Below, in pieces: positions 1 through 8,431 of a stretch of DNA of 41,631 nucleotides. The notes beneath the pieces were generated by a model. It was not told where the DNA came from, made no database searches, and worked only from the letters and a program-made list of their open reading frames with translations. The position numbers were made by a program, and so were the translations under genes. Within the stretch, counting starts at the first letter, position 1, and each line of letters starts with the position of its first letter. Origin of the DNA: Pseudomonadota bacterium (GTDB lineage Bacteria > Pseudomonadota > Gammaproteobacteria > Burkholderiales > Burkholderiaceae_D); contig JAFAGG010000078.1 in assembly GCA_023422955.1 (NCBI GenBank), positions 1 to 41,631 on the forward strand, given 5' to 3'.

Positions 1-784
1 CGATATGCGAGAGAGGCACGCCGCCCTGGAAGGCCTCTACTGCGTGCTGCAGGTAGAAGGCAACATCGGCCGGCAAGTAGTCTTGTTCCAGCATCTGCCG
101 GGCCTGGTAAGGAGAAACTTCGCGAACGTCCAGGCCGTCCTGGTCTTTCATCAGCGGATGCTCGGTGAGGAAAATCAGCTTGTCAGCGCGCAGGGCGGTG
201 GCGGTGGCGACCGCCACATCTTCCATCGTCAGGTTGAATATTTCGCCGGTCGGGGAGTAGCCGAGCGGCGGCAGCACCACCAGGGCGCCGGCATCCAGGA
301 TGCGATGGATGCTTTCAAAGGCGACCTTGCGCGGCACGCCCGTCAGTTCCAGGTCCACGCCTTCTATGACGCCCATGGGGCGGGCGATCACGAAGTTGCC
401 GGAAATAATGCGCAGGTCTGCATGGGCCATCGGCGTATTCGGCAAGCCCTGGCTGAAAGCGCCCTCGATATCGAGGCGGATCTCGCCCGAAGCTTCCTTC
501 ACGCATTCCATCGCCGCCGCATCGGTGATGCGTATGCCTTCGTGAAAGCGGCTTTCATTCTGGCGCAGCGCCATCTGTTCCTGCACCTGCGGCCGCGCAC
601 CATAGACCAGCACGATCTTGATGCCGAGCGCATGCAGCAGCGCCAGATCGTGCGCGAGCACCGGCAAGGCTCCGGCCATCACCAGCTCGCCCGGGAAAGC
701 GACGACGAAGGTTTTGCCGCGGAAAGCATGAATGTAGGGAGCGACCGAGCGCAGCCACTGGACGAATTGGACCGAGTTTTCCAT
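1..784 (-). CDS. argA: N-acetylglutamate synthase, amino-acid kinase part (3' end outside the window)
   Basis: The reverse strand reads from an ATG at 784 without a stop to the window edge, giving 261 residues. The protein begins MENSVQFVQWLRSVAPYIHA and continues with RGKTFVVAFPGELV, then IKIVLVYGARPQV, and later a GYSPTGEIFNL segment and EHPLMKDQDGL. This is the N-terminal amino-acid-kinase fold of ArgA, which makes N-acetylglutamate from acetyl-CoA and glutamate, the first committed step of arginine synthesis in the cytosol. The C-terminal GNAT acetyltransferase domain should lie beyond base 1 and cannot be seen. The ATG is only 7 nt from a TATAAT-type hexamer on its own strand, leaving no room for a Shine-Dalgarno site, so the message may be leaderless. 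It diverges from hrpA. Confidence 0.9.
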   Translation of the reverse strand, partial: MENSVQFVQWLRSVAPYIHAFRGKTFVVAFPGELVMAGALPVLAHDLALLHALGIKIVLVYGARPQVQEQMALRQNESRFHEGIRITDAAAMECVKEASGEIRLDIEGAFSQGLPNTPMAHADLRIISGNFVIARPMGVIEGVDLELTGVPRKVAFESIHRILDAGALVVLPPLGYSPTGEIFNLTMEDVAVATATALRADKLIFLTEHPLMKDQDGLDVREVSPYQARQMLEQDYLPADVAFYLQHAVEAFQGGVPLSHI

Positions 785-791
785 GAGCGGC

Positions 792-799
792 ATTATAAT
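792..799. promoter_or_regulatory. Palindromic -10 element shared by argA and hrpA
   Basis: ATTATAAT is its own reverse complement, so each strand carries a perfect TATAAT. On the plus strand the hexamer (794-799) is 10 nt from the hrpA ATG at 810. On the minus strand (797-792) it is 7 nt from the argA ATG at 784. No convincing -35 box is visible at 16-18 bp on either strand. Promoter function is inferred. Confidence 0.5.
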
Positions 800-809
800 T
801 CGCCCAGAC

Positions 810-3800
810 ATGTCTGCATCCGAACCCTTTAAAAAAAACAACTCCCCTCGCGCCCGTTCAGCAAGACCTGCTGCGCCACGCCATTCCCTGCCGCCGATTA
901 CCTTTCCCGAGGAATTGCCGGTATCGGGCCGGCGCGCCGATATTGCCGACGCTTTAAGCAAGCACCAGGTCATCATCGTCGCGGGTGAAACCGGCTCCGG
1001 TAAAACCACCCAGCTGCCCAAGATCTGCCTGGACATGGGACGCGGCCAGCATGGCCTGATCGGCCATACCCAGCCGCGCCGTATTGCCGCCTCCTCCACC
1101 GCCAAGCGCATCGCGCAGGAACTGGGCACGCCGCCCGGTCATCACGTCGGCTTCAAGGTGCGTTTCACCGATACCTTGTCCGATGGCGCATGGGTCAAGC
1201 TGATGACGGACGGCATCCTGCTGGCGGAAACGCAGACCGATCCGCTGCTGAAGCAGTACGACACCATCATCATCGACGAAGCGCACGAGCGCAGCCTGAA
1301 CATCGATTTTCTGCTCGGCTACCTGAAGCAGATATTGCCGAAACGTCCCGACCTGAAAGTCATCATCACCTCGGCCACCATCGATGCGGATCGCTTTGCG
1401 CGGCATTTCGGCAGCGAAAAGAATGGCGAAATGCGACCGGCGCCGGTGATCGAGGTGTCGGGGCGCATGTATCCGGTGGACATTCGCTATCGGCCGGTGG
1501 AAGGCTCGGAAGCCCCGAAAACTGCTGAAACGCTGTCCGCTGCACAAAAAGCGAGAGAACAGCGCGACCTGATGGATGCCATCGTCGATGCGGTTGACGA
1601 GCTGGCGCGGCTCGGTTCCGGCGACGTGCTGGTGTTTCTGCCGGGCGAGCGTGAAATCCGCGATGCGGCCGAAGCGCTGCGCAAGCATCATCCGCCGCAC
1701 GTGGAAATCCTGCCCTTGTTCGCCCGCTTGTCGGCACAGGAACAGGAAAGAATCTTCAAGCCGACCAATGCGCGTCGCATCGTGCTGGCCACCAACGTCG
1801 CGGAAACCTCGCTGACGGTGCCCGGCATACGCTATGTGGTGGATACCGGGCTGGCGCGCGTGAAGCGCTACAGCTACCGCAACAAGGTCGAGCAGCTGCA
1901 GATAGAACCGGTGGCGCAGTCCGCTGCCAATCAGCGCGCCGGTCGCTGCGGCCGCGTGGCAGCCGGTGTTTGCATACGCCTGTATGACGAGCAGGATTTC
2001 AAGCAGCGTACAAAATTTACCGATCCGGAAATCCTGCGTTCCTCGCTGGCGGCCGTCATCCTGCGGATGAAATCGCTGCGGCTGGCCGATGTCGAAGAGT
2101 TTCCCTTCATCGAGCCGCCGCTGGGCCGCGCGATTGCCGACGGCTACCAGTTGCTGCAGGAGCTGGGTGCGGTCGATGAATTCAATCAGCTGACGCCGTT
2201 AGGAAAACAGCTGGCGCGGCTGCCGCTCGACCCGCGCGTGGGCCGCATGATTCTGGCGGCGAAGGAAAATGCCTGCCTGACTGAAGTGCTGATCATTGCG
2301 GCGGCGCTGTCGGTGCAGGACCCGCGCGACCGGCCGCTGGAAGCGCAGCAGGCCGCCGATACCGCGCACAAGAAGTTTGCCGATGATAAATCGGAATTCG
2401 TGAGCTACCTGAAGATATGGAAATGGTTCGAGGAAGCGATCGCGCACAAGAAATCGAACAAGCAGCTGCAGGAAAACTGCCGCGCCAATTTCCTGTCGCA
2501 GCTGCGCCTGCGCGAATGGCGCGATGTGCATTCGCAGTTGCTGACGCTGGTGAAGGAGCAGGGTTGGCGGCTGAATGAATCTGAAGCGACTTATGAACAG
2601 TTGCATACCGCCTTGCTAACTGGCTTGCTGGGCAACCTCGGCTTCAAGTCCGACGAAGAGACGATTTATCTCGGCGCGCGCGGCATCAAGTTTCATATCT
2701 GGCCGGGTTCGTCGCTGGTGAAGAAGGCTGGCAAGTGGATGATGGCTGCCGAGCTGGTGGAAACCGGAAGATTGTATGCGCGCACCGTTGCCCAGATCCA
2801 GCCGCAATGGCTGGAGCGCATCGGCGCACACCTGCTGAAGAAATCCTACGGCGATCCGCGTTGGGAAAAGCGCCGCGCGCAGGTGGTCGCGCATGAGCGC
2901 GCCACCTTGTACGGGCTGGTGGTCTACAGCCAGCGTGCCATCGATTTCGGACGCGTCCATCCGCAGGAAGCACGCGAGATTTTCATGCGCTCGGCACTGG
3001 TGGAGGGCGAGTTCGATACCCGTGCGCCATTTTTTGTGCATAACCAGAACCTGGTCCGCGAAATCGAAAAGCTGGAACACAAGTCGCGCCGCCAGGATGT
3101 GCTGGTGGATGAAGAACTGATCTTCGCGTTTTACGATCAGCAGATTCCGGAAGACGTGTATGACGGTCCCACTTTCGACAAGTGGTATCGCAAGGCGGTG
3201 CAGGACAATGGCAAGCTGCTGTACCTGAACCGCGACGACCTGATGCGGCACGAGGCGGCCGGCATCACCACCGACCTGTTCCCCAAGTCCATGTCGGTCG
3301 CCGGACTCGACATGGGACTGAGTTTCCATTTCGAGCCGGGCGCAGCACGTGATGGCGTGACGCTGACGGTGCCGCTGTATGCGCTGAACCAGGTATCGGC
3401 GGCGCGCTGCGAATGGCTGGTGCCGGGCATGTTGAAGGAAAAGACGCAGCTGCTGCTGAAATCCCTGCCGCAGAAATTGCGACGCCATTGCGTGCCGCTG
3501 CCGGACTACGCGGCAGGTTTCTATGGCCGTGTCGATGCCGGCCACACCTTCGGCAAAGGGGCTTTGCTGGATGCCTTGATCGCGGATATCCGCGCCCAGA
3601 AAAGTCTCATGGTCAGGAGCGCGGACTTCAAGCTGGAGACGCTGCCGGCTCATTTGTTCATGAACTTCAAGGTGGTCGACGAGCATGGCCGCCAGCTCGA
3701 CATGGGGCGCAATCTGGCAGCCTTGCAGGCAGAGCTGGGCGGGCAGGCGCGCGCCAGTTTCCAGCGCATCGCCGAGCAGGCCGTGGCGACAGTGGAAGAT

Positions 3801-4748
3801 GCGGAACCGGCTGCTTCTGCCAGGCAGTCATCGAAGCAGTCGTCACATAGGTCGCAGGCTCAGCCTGCATCTGCTGCGGCTTCCGATGCTTCCTCCATTG
3901 CCGAATACCAGAACCTCAGCGCCTGGAGCTTCGGCGAACTGCCGGAACTGCTGGAAATCCGCAAGGGCAAGCAAACGCTGATCGGTTATCCGGCGCTGGT
4001 CGACAAGGGTACGTATTGCGACCTGGAAGTGTTCGACGATCCGCAGGAAGCCGAGCAGATACACAGCCTGGGTTTGCGCCGGCTGTTTGCGCTGCAGATG
4101 AAGGAGCAGATCAAGTTCCTGGAAAAGAACATCCCGGGCCTGCAGCAGATGGGCATGCAATTCATGTCGCTGGGCACGCAGGAGGAATTGCGCGATCAGA
4201 TACTCAATGCCGGCCTGGATCGTGCCTTCCTGCAGTCGCCGCTTCCCAAGAATTCGGGCGAATTCAATATCCGCAAGGATGAAGGCAAGGCCAGGCTGGG
4301 TTTGCTGGTCAACGAGATTGCGCGCCTGGTGGGGCAGATCCTTGCCGAATACCATGCTTTGCCCAAGAAGTTGCAGACGGCCAAGGGGCATGTTCAGGCG
4401 GTTGCCGATATCCAGTCGCAGCTGCAGGCGCTGGTTGGCAAGCGCTTCATCGCCGATACCGATTATGCGCAGCTTGCGCATTTTCCGCGCTATCTGAAAG
4501 CCATCAGCGTGCGCCTGGACAAGCTGCGTGCCGATCCGGCCCGCGATGTGAAACTGATGAACGAATGGGCGCAGGCTGCCGCGCCCTGGCAGCGCGCCCT
4601 GAAAGGCCGCAGCAGCGATGCGCGCCTGACGGAATACCGCTGGATGCTGGAAGAGCTGCGTGTTTCCCTGTTTGCCCAGGAACTGCGCACGCCCATGCCC
4701 ATCTCCGTCAAGCGTCTGCAAAAAGTCTGGGAAGCGATGCAGCGCTAA
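810..4748 (+). CDS. hrpA: ATP-dependent RNA helicase HrpA (DEAH box)
   Basis: 1312 residues, close to E. coli HrpA (about 1300). The Walker A motif GETGSGKTT is at about residues 59-67, the DEAH box (IIIDEAHERS) at about 156-159, followed by SATID, and the motif VI segment QRAGRCGR. After the two RecA domains come the HA2/OB helicase-associated region and the long C-terminal DUF3418-type region typical of bacterial HrpA. The family unwinds RNA in an NTP-dependent way and has been tied to mRNA processing and ribosome rescue. I chose the ATG at 810 (MSASEPFKK). An in-frame ATG at 783 would add nine residues but would overlap the divergent argA start codon. No Shine-Dalgarno site is seen at 810, and a perfect TATAAT lies 10 nt upstream, so a very short leader is possible. 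A clear terminator follows the stop. Confidence 0.95.
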   Translation: MSASEPFKKNNSPRARSARPAAPRHSLPPITFPEELPVSGRRADIADALSKHQVIIVAGETGSGKTTQLPKICLDMGRGQHGLIGHTQPRRIAASSTAKRIAQELGTPPGHHVGFKVRFTDTLSDGAWVKLMTDGILLAETQTDPLLKQYDTIIIDEAHERSLNIDFLLGYLKQILPKRPDLKVIITSATIDADRFARHFGSEKNGEMRPAPVIEVSGRMYPVDIRYRPVEGSEAPKTAETLSAAQKAREQRDLMDAIVDAVDELARLGSGDVLVFLPGEREIRDAAEALRKHHPPHVEILPLFARLSAQEQERIFKPTNARRIVLATNVAETSLTVPGIRYVVDTGLARVKRYSYRNKVEQLQIEPVAQSAANQRAGRCGRVAAGVCIRLYDEQDFKQRTKFTDPEILRSSLAAVILRMKSLRLADVEEFPFIEPPLGRAIADGYQLLQELGAVDEFNQLTPLGKQLARLPLDPRVGRMILAAKENACLTEVLIIAAALSVQDPRDRPLEAQQAADTAHKKFADDKSEFVSYLKIWKWFEEAIAHKKSNKQLQENCRANFLSQLRLREWRDVHSQLLTLVKEQGWRLNESEATYEQLHTALLTGLLGNLGFKSDEETIYLGARGIKFHIWPGSSLVKKAGKWMMAAELVETGRLYARTVAQIQPQWLERIGAHLLKKSYGDPRWEKRRAQVVAHERATLYGLVVYSQRAIDFGRVHPQEAREIFMRSALVEGEFDTRAPFFVHNQNLVREIEKLEHKSRRQDVLVDEELIFAFYDQQIPEDVYDGPTFDKWYRKAVQDNGKLLYLNRDDLMRHEAAGITTDLFPKSMSVAGLDMGLSFHFEPGAARDGVTLTVPLYALNQVSAARCEWLVPGMLKEKTQLLLKSLPQKLRRHCVPLPDYAAGFYGRVDAGHTFGKGALLDALIADIRAQKSLMVRSADFKLETLPAHLFMNFKVVDEHGRQLDMGRNLAALQAELGGQARASFQRIAEQAVATVEDAEPAASARQSSKQSSHRSQAQPASAAASDASSIAEYQNLSAWSFGELPELLEIRKGKQTLIGYPALVDKGTYCDLEVFDDPQEAEQIHSLGLRRLFALQMKEQIKFLEKNIPGLQQMGMQFMSLGTQEELRDQILNAGLDRAFLQSPLPKNSGEFNIRKDEGKARLGLLVNEIARLVGQILAEYHALPKKLQTAKGHVQAVADIQSQLQALVGKRFIADTDYAQLAHFPRYLKAISVRLDKLRADPARDVKLMNEWAQAAAPWQRALKGRSSDARLTEYRWMLEELRVSLFAQELRTPMPISVKRLQKVWEAMQR

Positions 4749-4763
4749 AGCAAGGCAGGCGGC

Positions 4764-4792
4764 TTGTTTCATCGGCGAAACAATCCTTTTTT
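4764..4792 (+). terminator. Rho-independent terminator of hrpA
   Basis: Inverted repeat TTGTTTC (4764-4770) and GAAACAA (4777-4783) with a 6-nt loop, followed by CCU-type bases and a run of six T (4787-4792). It sits 15 bases after the hrpA stop codon. Confidence 0.8.
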
Positions 4793-4896
4793 CAAAGCTA
4801 TTGTTTGATAGACATCACCTGCCAGTCGGTTTAGATTCCTTGCACCGGTTTTCAGGCGCTGCGTCCAGGGCCTGGACTGCGTTACAAGGAGTTCCT

Positions 4897-5319
4897 ATGC
4901 TTGCCTTGTTGCTGAATGTGGCTAAGCTGTGCCTGGTGCCGCTTTTTATCTGGGGCGGTTTCATCGTATACGGCCTGAGCCTGAAGTACCTGGAAGTTGC
5001 GCTGCCCGCTTCCGAAATAGAGCTGCTGGTGCTGGTGGCGCGCATGGCGCAGGGTTTTCTGGCGGCTGTCGTGATCGCGATACTTTTCTGCTATCCGCTG
5101 GCCTATGTTTACCGGCGATTTGCGATTACGGTCGCCGCCGTGATGGCTTTGCCCGGCTTTGTCATGCATGTGCCGGACATCGTGGATTCAAGCCGTACGC
5201 TTTACGCGATGCTGGGCTCCGGTTACCAGCTGGGTGCCTATGCCATTCTGCTGATACTCGGAGCCAGGGTGGCTCGTTCCCAGCTTGAAAGGAATGGGTG
5301 GATCAAATGGGACAGTTAA
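4897..5319 (+). CDS. Small multi-pass membrane protein of unknown function
   Basis: 140 residues with no family I recognise. The start at 4897 is set by the strong ribosome binding site AAGGAG at 4886-4891; upstream extension of the frame runs into hrpA and is unlikely. Four hydrophobic stretches are visible: about residues 3-27, 40-65 (RMAQGFLAAVVIAILF), 70-88 and 110-130, ending in a charged tail (RSQLERNGWIKWDS). This suggests a four-helix inner-membrane protein. The stop overlaps by one base an ATG (5319) in the frame of the next gene (TAATG), so the two may be translationally coupled. Function unknown. Confidence 0.75.
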   Translation: MLALLLNVAKLCLVPLFIWGGFIVYGLSLKYLEVALPASEIELLVLVARMAQGFLAAVVIAILFCYPLAYVYRRFAITVAAVMALPGFVMHVPDIVDSSRTLYAMLGSGYQLGAYAILLILGARVARSQLERNGWIKWDS

Positions 5320-5330
5320 TGGGACAGGTG

Positions 5331-5789
5331 ATGGATGAGCGAGAGCTGCTTATTGGCCGTATCATTGCCGCCCCGGCAGACAAGTTGTTCCGCTGCTGGA
5401 CCGAGGCGGAACTGCTGAAGCAATGGTTCTGCCCTGAACCCTGGCGCGTATCCCATGCGGAACTCGATGTCAGGCCGGGTGGCTCCAGCCTGGTCGTGAT
5501 GCTCAGCCCACAAGGGCAGGAATTTCCCAATCGCGGCGTGTACCTGGAAGTCGAGAAGAACCGCAAGATCGTTCTCACCGATGCCTATACCGAAGCGTGG
5601 CAAGCTTCCGAAAAGCCTTTCATGACCTCGATCATTACCTTTGACGATATGAGAGACGGAAGCACCCGTTATACCGCCCGTGTCTTACACTGGAGCAAGG
5701 CCGATCGCAAGGCGCATGAAGAAATGGGATTTCATGAGGGATGGGGGAAAGCAACGGAGCAGTTGGCAAAGCTGGCTGCCGGCTTATAA
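5331..5789 (+). CDS. SRPBCC/AHSA1-domain protein
   Basis: 152 residues from the ATG at 5331. The pattern at the N-terminus (ERELLIGRIIAAPADKLFRCW, then LKQWFCPEPW) and near the end (GFHEGWGKATEQLAKL) is that of the AHSA1-like START/SRPBCC fold, a helix-grip domain that binds hydrophobic ligands. Members often have no known ligand, so I give no reaction. Start choice is uncertain: in-frame GTG 5298, ATG 5307 and ATG 5319 also exist, and the one at 5319 overlaps the previous stop. I prefer 5331 because family members begin shortly before the ERELxI segment. It is followed 71 bp later by a VOC-family gene. Confidence 0.85.
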   Translation: MDERELLIGRIIAAPADKLFRCWTEAELLKQWFCPEPWRVSHAELDVRPGGSSLVVMLSPQGQEFPNRGVYLEVEKNRKIVLTDAYTEAWQASEKPFMTSIITFDDMRDGSTRYTARVLHWSKADRKAHEEMGFHEGWGKATEQLAKLAAGL

Positions 5790-5860
5790 GCTAGCCTCGT
5801 GGAGCCTGTGCTGTTGCAGGCGAACTCGTATCAACCTATGCCAGTGGCAAGAGAAGGAAA

Positions 5861-6262
5861 ATGGCTAAAAAAATTTTTGTCAATTTGCCGGTGAAGGATC
5901 TGCAGCGATCCAAGGCTTTCTTCGAAGAGCTGGATTTTACCTTCGAGTCCCGCCTGACCAATGACGACGCGGCCTGCCTGGTCATCAGTGAAAACATCTA
6001 CGTGATGCTGCTGGCCGAGCCTTTTTTCCAGACCTTCACGACCAAGTCCATCTGCGACGCGACGCAAAGCACGGAAGTGCTGTTGTGCCTGTCGTGCGAC
6101 GATCGTTCCCAGGTGGATGACATGGTGGCCAGGGCGGCATCGGCCGGCGGCAATGTGCCTCGCAAAGTCCAGGATCTCGGCTTCATGTACAGCCACGCGT
6201 TCGAAGACCTGGATGGGCACATCTGGGAACTGGTGTACATGGAAGACGACGCAAAAGAATAA
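5861..6262 (+). CDS. VOC (glyoxalase/bleomycin-resistance fold) protein
   Basis: 133 residues. The opening MAKKIFVNLPVKDLQRSKAF and FFEELDFTFE, and the closing AFEDLDGHIWELVYM, match the VOC superfamily, built from paired beta-alpha-beta-beta-beta units. Members include glyoxalases, extradiol dioxygenases and antibiotic-binding proteins; the substrate here cannot be told from sequence. A good ribosome binding site (AAGGAAA) lies just before the ATG. A second VOC gene starts 29 bp after its stop, so the pair is probably co-transcribed. The two proteins are clearly different in sequence, so a recent duplication is not indicated. Confidence 0.88.
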   Translation: MAKKIFVNLPVKDLQRSKAFFEELDFTFESRLTNDDAACLVISENIYVMLLAEPFFQTFTTKSICDATQSTEVLLCLSCDDRSQVDDMVARAASAGGNVPRKVQDLGFMYSHAFEDLDGHIWELVYMEDDAKE

Positions 6263-6291
6263 AGCGCACGCATTGGGCACAGAATTCATTC

Positions 6292-6657
6292 ATGCAGCAA
6301 ACCGTCATTCCCCAATTGCGAATCACCGAGCTTGCGAGAAGCAGGCTCTTTTATCTCAACGGTCTGGGATTTCGCGTCGATTGGGAACATCAGTTCGAGC
6401 CCGGCTTTCCTGTCTTCCTGCAATTGACGCGCAGCGGACAAACGATATTTCTTACTCAACATGCCGGTGATTGCCAGCCGGGCGGCGCCGTGTATTTCAT
6501 CGTGCCGGATGCCGATAACTGCCTGGCCGAGTTCCGTTCCAGAGGCATAGCGCCTGTCAATGACATCTGCGATACGCCGTGGGGAACGCGGGAGTTCACG
6601 CTGCTTGATCCGGATGGCAACCGGCTTCGTTTTGCCACCCATTTCACCCCTACCTGA
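6292..6657 (+). CDS. VOC-family protein, bleomycin-resistance-like
   Basis: 121 residues. It opens with PQLRITELARSRLFYLNGLGF and ends with EFTLLDPDGNRLRFATHF, the usual first and last elements of the short bleomycin-resistance-type VOC proteins, which commonly act as homodimers. The segment GGAVYFIVPDADNCLAEFRS lies at the centre. Ligand or reaction is unknown. It is the last gene of a plus-strand run starting at 4897; the next gene is on the opposite strand and convergent. Confidence 0.85.
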   Translation: MQQTVIPQLRITELARSRLFYLNGLGFRVDWEHQFEPGFPVFLQLTRSGQTIFLTQHAGDCQPGGAVYFIVPDADNCLAEFRSRGIAPVNDICDTPWGTREFTLLDPDGNRLRFATHFTPT

Positions 6658-6793
6658 CTGGTTCAGGACATTGCTGCTTCAGAGCGCAATAACTTGCCCG
6701 TATCCCACACGGCAACGGACAGCGGACGATACTCGAAATTACCCACACTATCCCTTCATCCCTTGAGACGGTGACCTGCCGGTCTTGCGCCGG

Positions 6794-7177
6794 CTAATGC
6801 AAATTGGTCGGGACTTCAGGAATACTCTCAGTATCGCCAGGAGATTCTATTTCCAGCTTCTTCGCGATTACCGTCCAGACATCCTTCATGTTCAGCACTT
6901 CCTGCGGCGGAATTTCAAAATTCATCCAGCCTAAACCCGCATGACGTATGCGAAGCAGGCAGGTTTTTGTCAGCCTGTCGACCCTGATGGCATAAAGGGG
7001 ATTAACCATCACTTCCTGTATGGGGGAGGGTTCTTGCGGAACCTCTTGCGGCATTTGAGCGCGCAGGGAGCTTAAAGCAGAGATTTGCTCGTCCAGTTCT
7101 TCTGCCGTCAAATCTACTGCTTCACCGTTGATTGACAAGGTCAGATTCCCTATTGGATTCAGCTTTAAATTGAGCAT
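6794..7177 (-). CDS. Hypothetical protein with an N-terminal beta-strand segment
   Basis: 127 residues, family not recognised. It starts at an ATG preceded by a good site (AAAGGATC, 4 nt spacing). The N-terminus MLNLKLNPIGNLTLSINGEA looks like beta strands; it is followed by an acidic helix (LTAEELDEQISALSSLRAQM), a Pro/Glu linker, and a middle block YAIRVDRLTKTCLLRIRHAG with GLGWMNFEIPP. It has no signal peptide or membrane segment, so it is probably cytosolic. Two palindromes sit just upstream (7206-7241), in the region shared with the divergent DUF2382 gene at 7448, suggesting co-regulation. Confidence 0.6.
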   Translation of the reverse strand: MLNLKLNPIGNLTLSINGEAVDLTAEELDEQISALSSLRAQMPQEVPQEPSPIQEVMVNPLYAIRVDRLTKTCLLRIRHAGLGWMNFEIPPQEVLNMKDVWTVIAKKLEIESPGDTESIPEVPTNLH

Positions 7178-7205
7178 GGTGATCCTTTATTTCGAACGTG
7201 CCAAC

Positions 7206-7241
7206 GTCATGCCATGACAGTTGATGGATGAAAGCCATCAA
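7206..7241. promoter_or_regulatory. Two adjacent palindromes in the divergent control region
   Basis: GTCATG-C-CATGAC (7206-7218) is followed two bases later by TTGATGG-ATGAAAG-CCATCAA (7221-7241). Both arms are perfect. They lie 29-64 bp upstream of the minus-strand gene starting at 7177 and about 210 bp upstream of the plus-strand gene at 7448. They resemble operator sites; the regulator is unknown. Confidence 0.4.
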
Positions 7242-7384
7242 TTGGCTCGGCAATTTCCGGCAGCAAGTTTAAGCGCAAGAAAAAACAGCATTGCGCCATA
7301 TGACGCCGAGTCAGGCAAAACTATCCGCCCAATATACTGCCAAAGGGCGATACAAGTTCGCTCTGCATGGCGAAGCGACTGTTA

Positions 7385-7412
7385 TTGACACTGCGGCTTG
7401 CTTCAATGTGAT
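7385..7412 (+). promoter_or_regulatory. Possible promoter of the DUF2382 gene
   Basis: A perfect -35 hexamer TTGACA (7385-7390) is followed after 16 bp by TGTGAT (7407-7412), a 4/6 match to TATAAT. It ends 35 bp before the start codon at 7448. The weak -10 keeps confidence low. Confidence 0.3.
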
Positions 7413-7447
7413 CCGTTTGCCCTGATGGGCTCCTGCCAAGGAAATCC

Positions 7448-8113
7448 ATGGAATCCTCTTTCCTATCCTCCCATTCCTCCTCACTACCCAAGCTTCCTCC
7501 TGTCGGAGGAATTGTTTATGACGCCAAGGGCATGCCCGCAACCATTAATGCCGTCCTGGAATATGAAGGCAAGTTGCAGGTGCATTTGCTAAGGGAGAAC
7601 GAAGCGGCCCTGGTGATCCCGATTACGCTGCTGACACTGACGGACGAGGGATATCACGTCCGGATTACGTTCGACGAATGTATGCAGCGAGACCTATCCG
7701 CAGGCCAGGATGCTCCTTCTTCCGTCAATGAGGCTTCCCATTCCATTCCAGTATGGGAAGAAGTCATGGAGGTAGAGAAAAAAATGGTCGATTCCGGCAA
7801 AGGTGTGCGGATAGAGAAGAAAGTCAATGAGCGCAAAGAAAATGTCACTGTCTCTTTACTTCAGGAAGAGATAAAGGTGACGCGCATCCCGAAACAGAAA
7901 ATCCTTGCTCCGAATGAAATGCCCTTGCCTAGACAGGAAGGCGATACCTACATCGTTCCTGTATTCAGGGAAGTGCTTGTGGTTGAGAAGAGGCTATGCC
8001 TGGAGGAAGAAGTGCATATTACCAAGCAAAAAAACAGCGTGGAATCATCGCAGTCTGTACCGCTGAAAAGCGAGCAGGTATCCGTCCAGCGTTTCGATGA
8101 AGGGACATCCTGA
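7448..8113 (+). CDS. DUF2382 (YsnF/AvaK-type) protein with N-terminal beta domain
   Basis: 221 residues. Residues about 20-75 (GGIVYDAKGMPATINAVLEY ... VIPITLLTLTDEGY) look like a small beta-barrel, possibly PRC-barrel-like. Residues about 98-220 form the two halves of a DUF2382 domain: first IPVWEEVMEVEKKMV with an ERKENVTVSLLQEEIKV strand, then YIVPVFREVLVVEKRLCLEE ending QVSVQRF. DUF2382 proteins are associated with stress responses in several bacteria, but no molecular activity is established. The ATG follows AAGGAAAT at a good distance. A second DUF2382 protein is encoded about 320 bp downstream on the same strand. No signal peptide, so probably cytosolic. Confidence 0.8.
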   Translation: MESSFLSSHSSSLPKLPPVGGIVYDAKGMPATINAVLEYEGKLQVHLLRENEAALVIPITLLTLTDEGYHVRITFDECMQRDLSAGQDAPSSVNEASHSIPVWEEVMEVEKKMVDSGKGVRIEKKVNERKENVTVSLLQEEIKVTRIPKQKILAPNEMPLPRQEGDTYIVPVFREVLVVEKRLCLEEEVHITKQKNSVESSQSVPLKSEQVSVQRFDEGTS

Positions 8114-8431
8114 AAGGTAGGTAAGGCGAGATGAGTACGTTAATCCTGGCTAGCAATGTTCATCGCGGATAAGGCTTTTGAGAAACGAGAGGGAGACTGA
8201 AAAATCAAGCGCCGGAAGAAGTGGAACTAATCATAACGGCGTGTTTCATACTTCACCCTGTCCGCTGCTTCACCCGCGCAGGCAGGGAAATCATCGCGCA
8301 GTTGCCGGCATGCTCTGGGGCGGAAATCACGACCAGATCTATTCGGCATGACAGGCAATTTCTTTGAGTGAGCAACCTGAGTTCTTGCATGAATCAAATG
8401 CTTTTCCACTTCCGTGTTATGGAGAAATATG
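8114..8431. other. Intergenic stretch between the two DUF2382 genes
   Basis: About 318 bp with no credible open frame. I see no strong terminator and no convincing promoter hexamers. The only clear element is the GGAG ribosome binding site at 8421-8424 for the next gene. The length suggests that the downstream gene has its own promoter. Confidence 0.5.

Noticed and set aside
2616..3686. A 356-codon minus-strand frame opposite hrpA
   Set aside because: Low-complexity, His/Gln/Arg-rich translation, wholly inside hrpA; a shadow frame.
8222..8246. GGAAC ... CGTGTT pattern, resembling an ECF sigma promoter
   Set aside because: Spacing does not fit the known general stress consensus, and that sigma factor class is not expected in betaproteobacteria.
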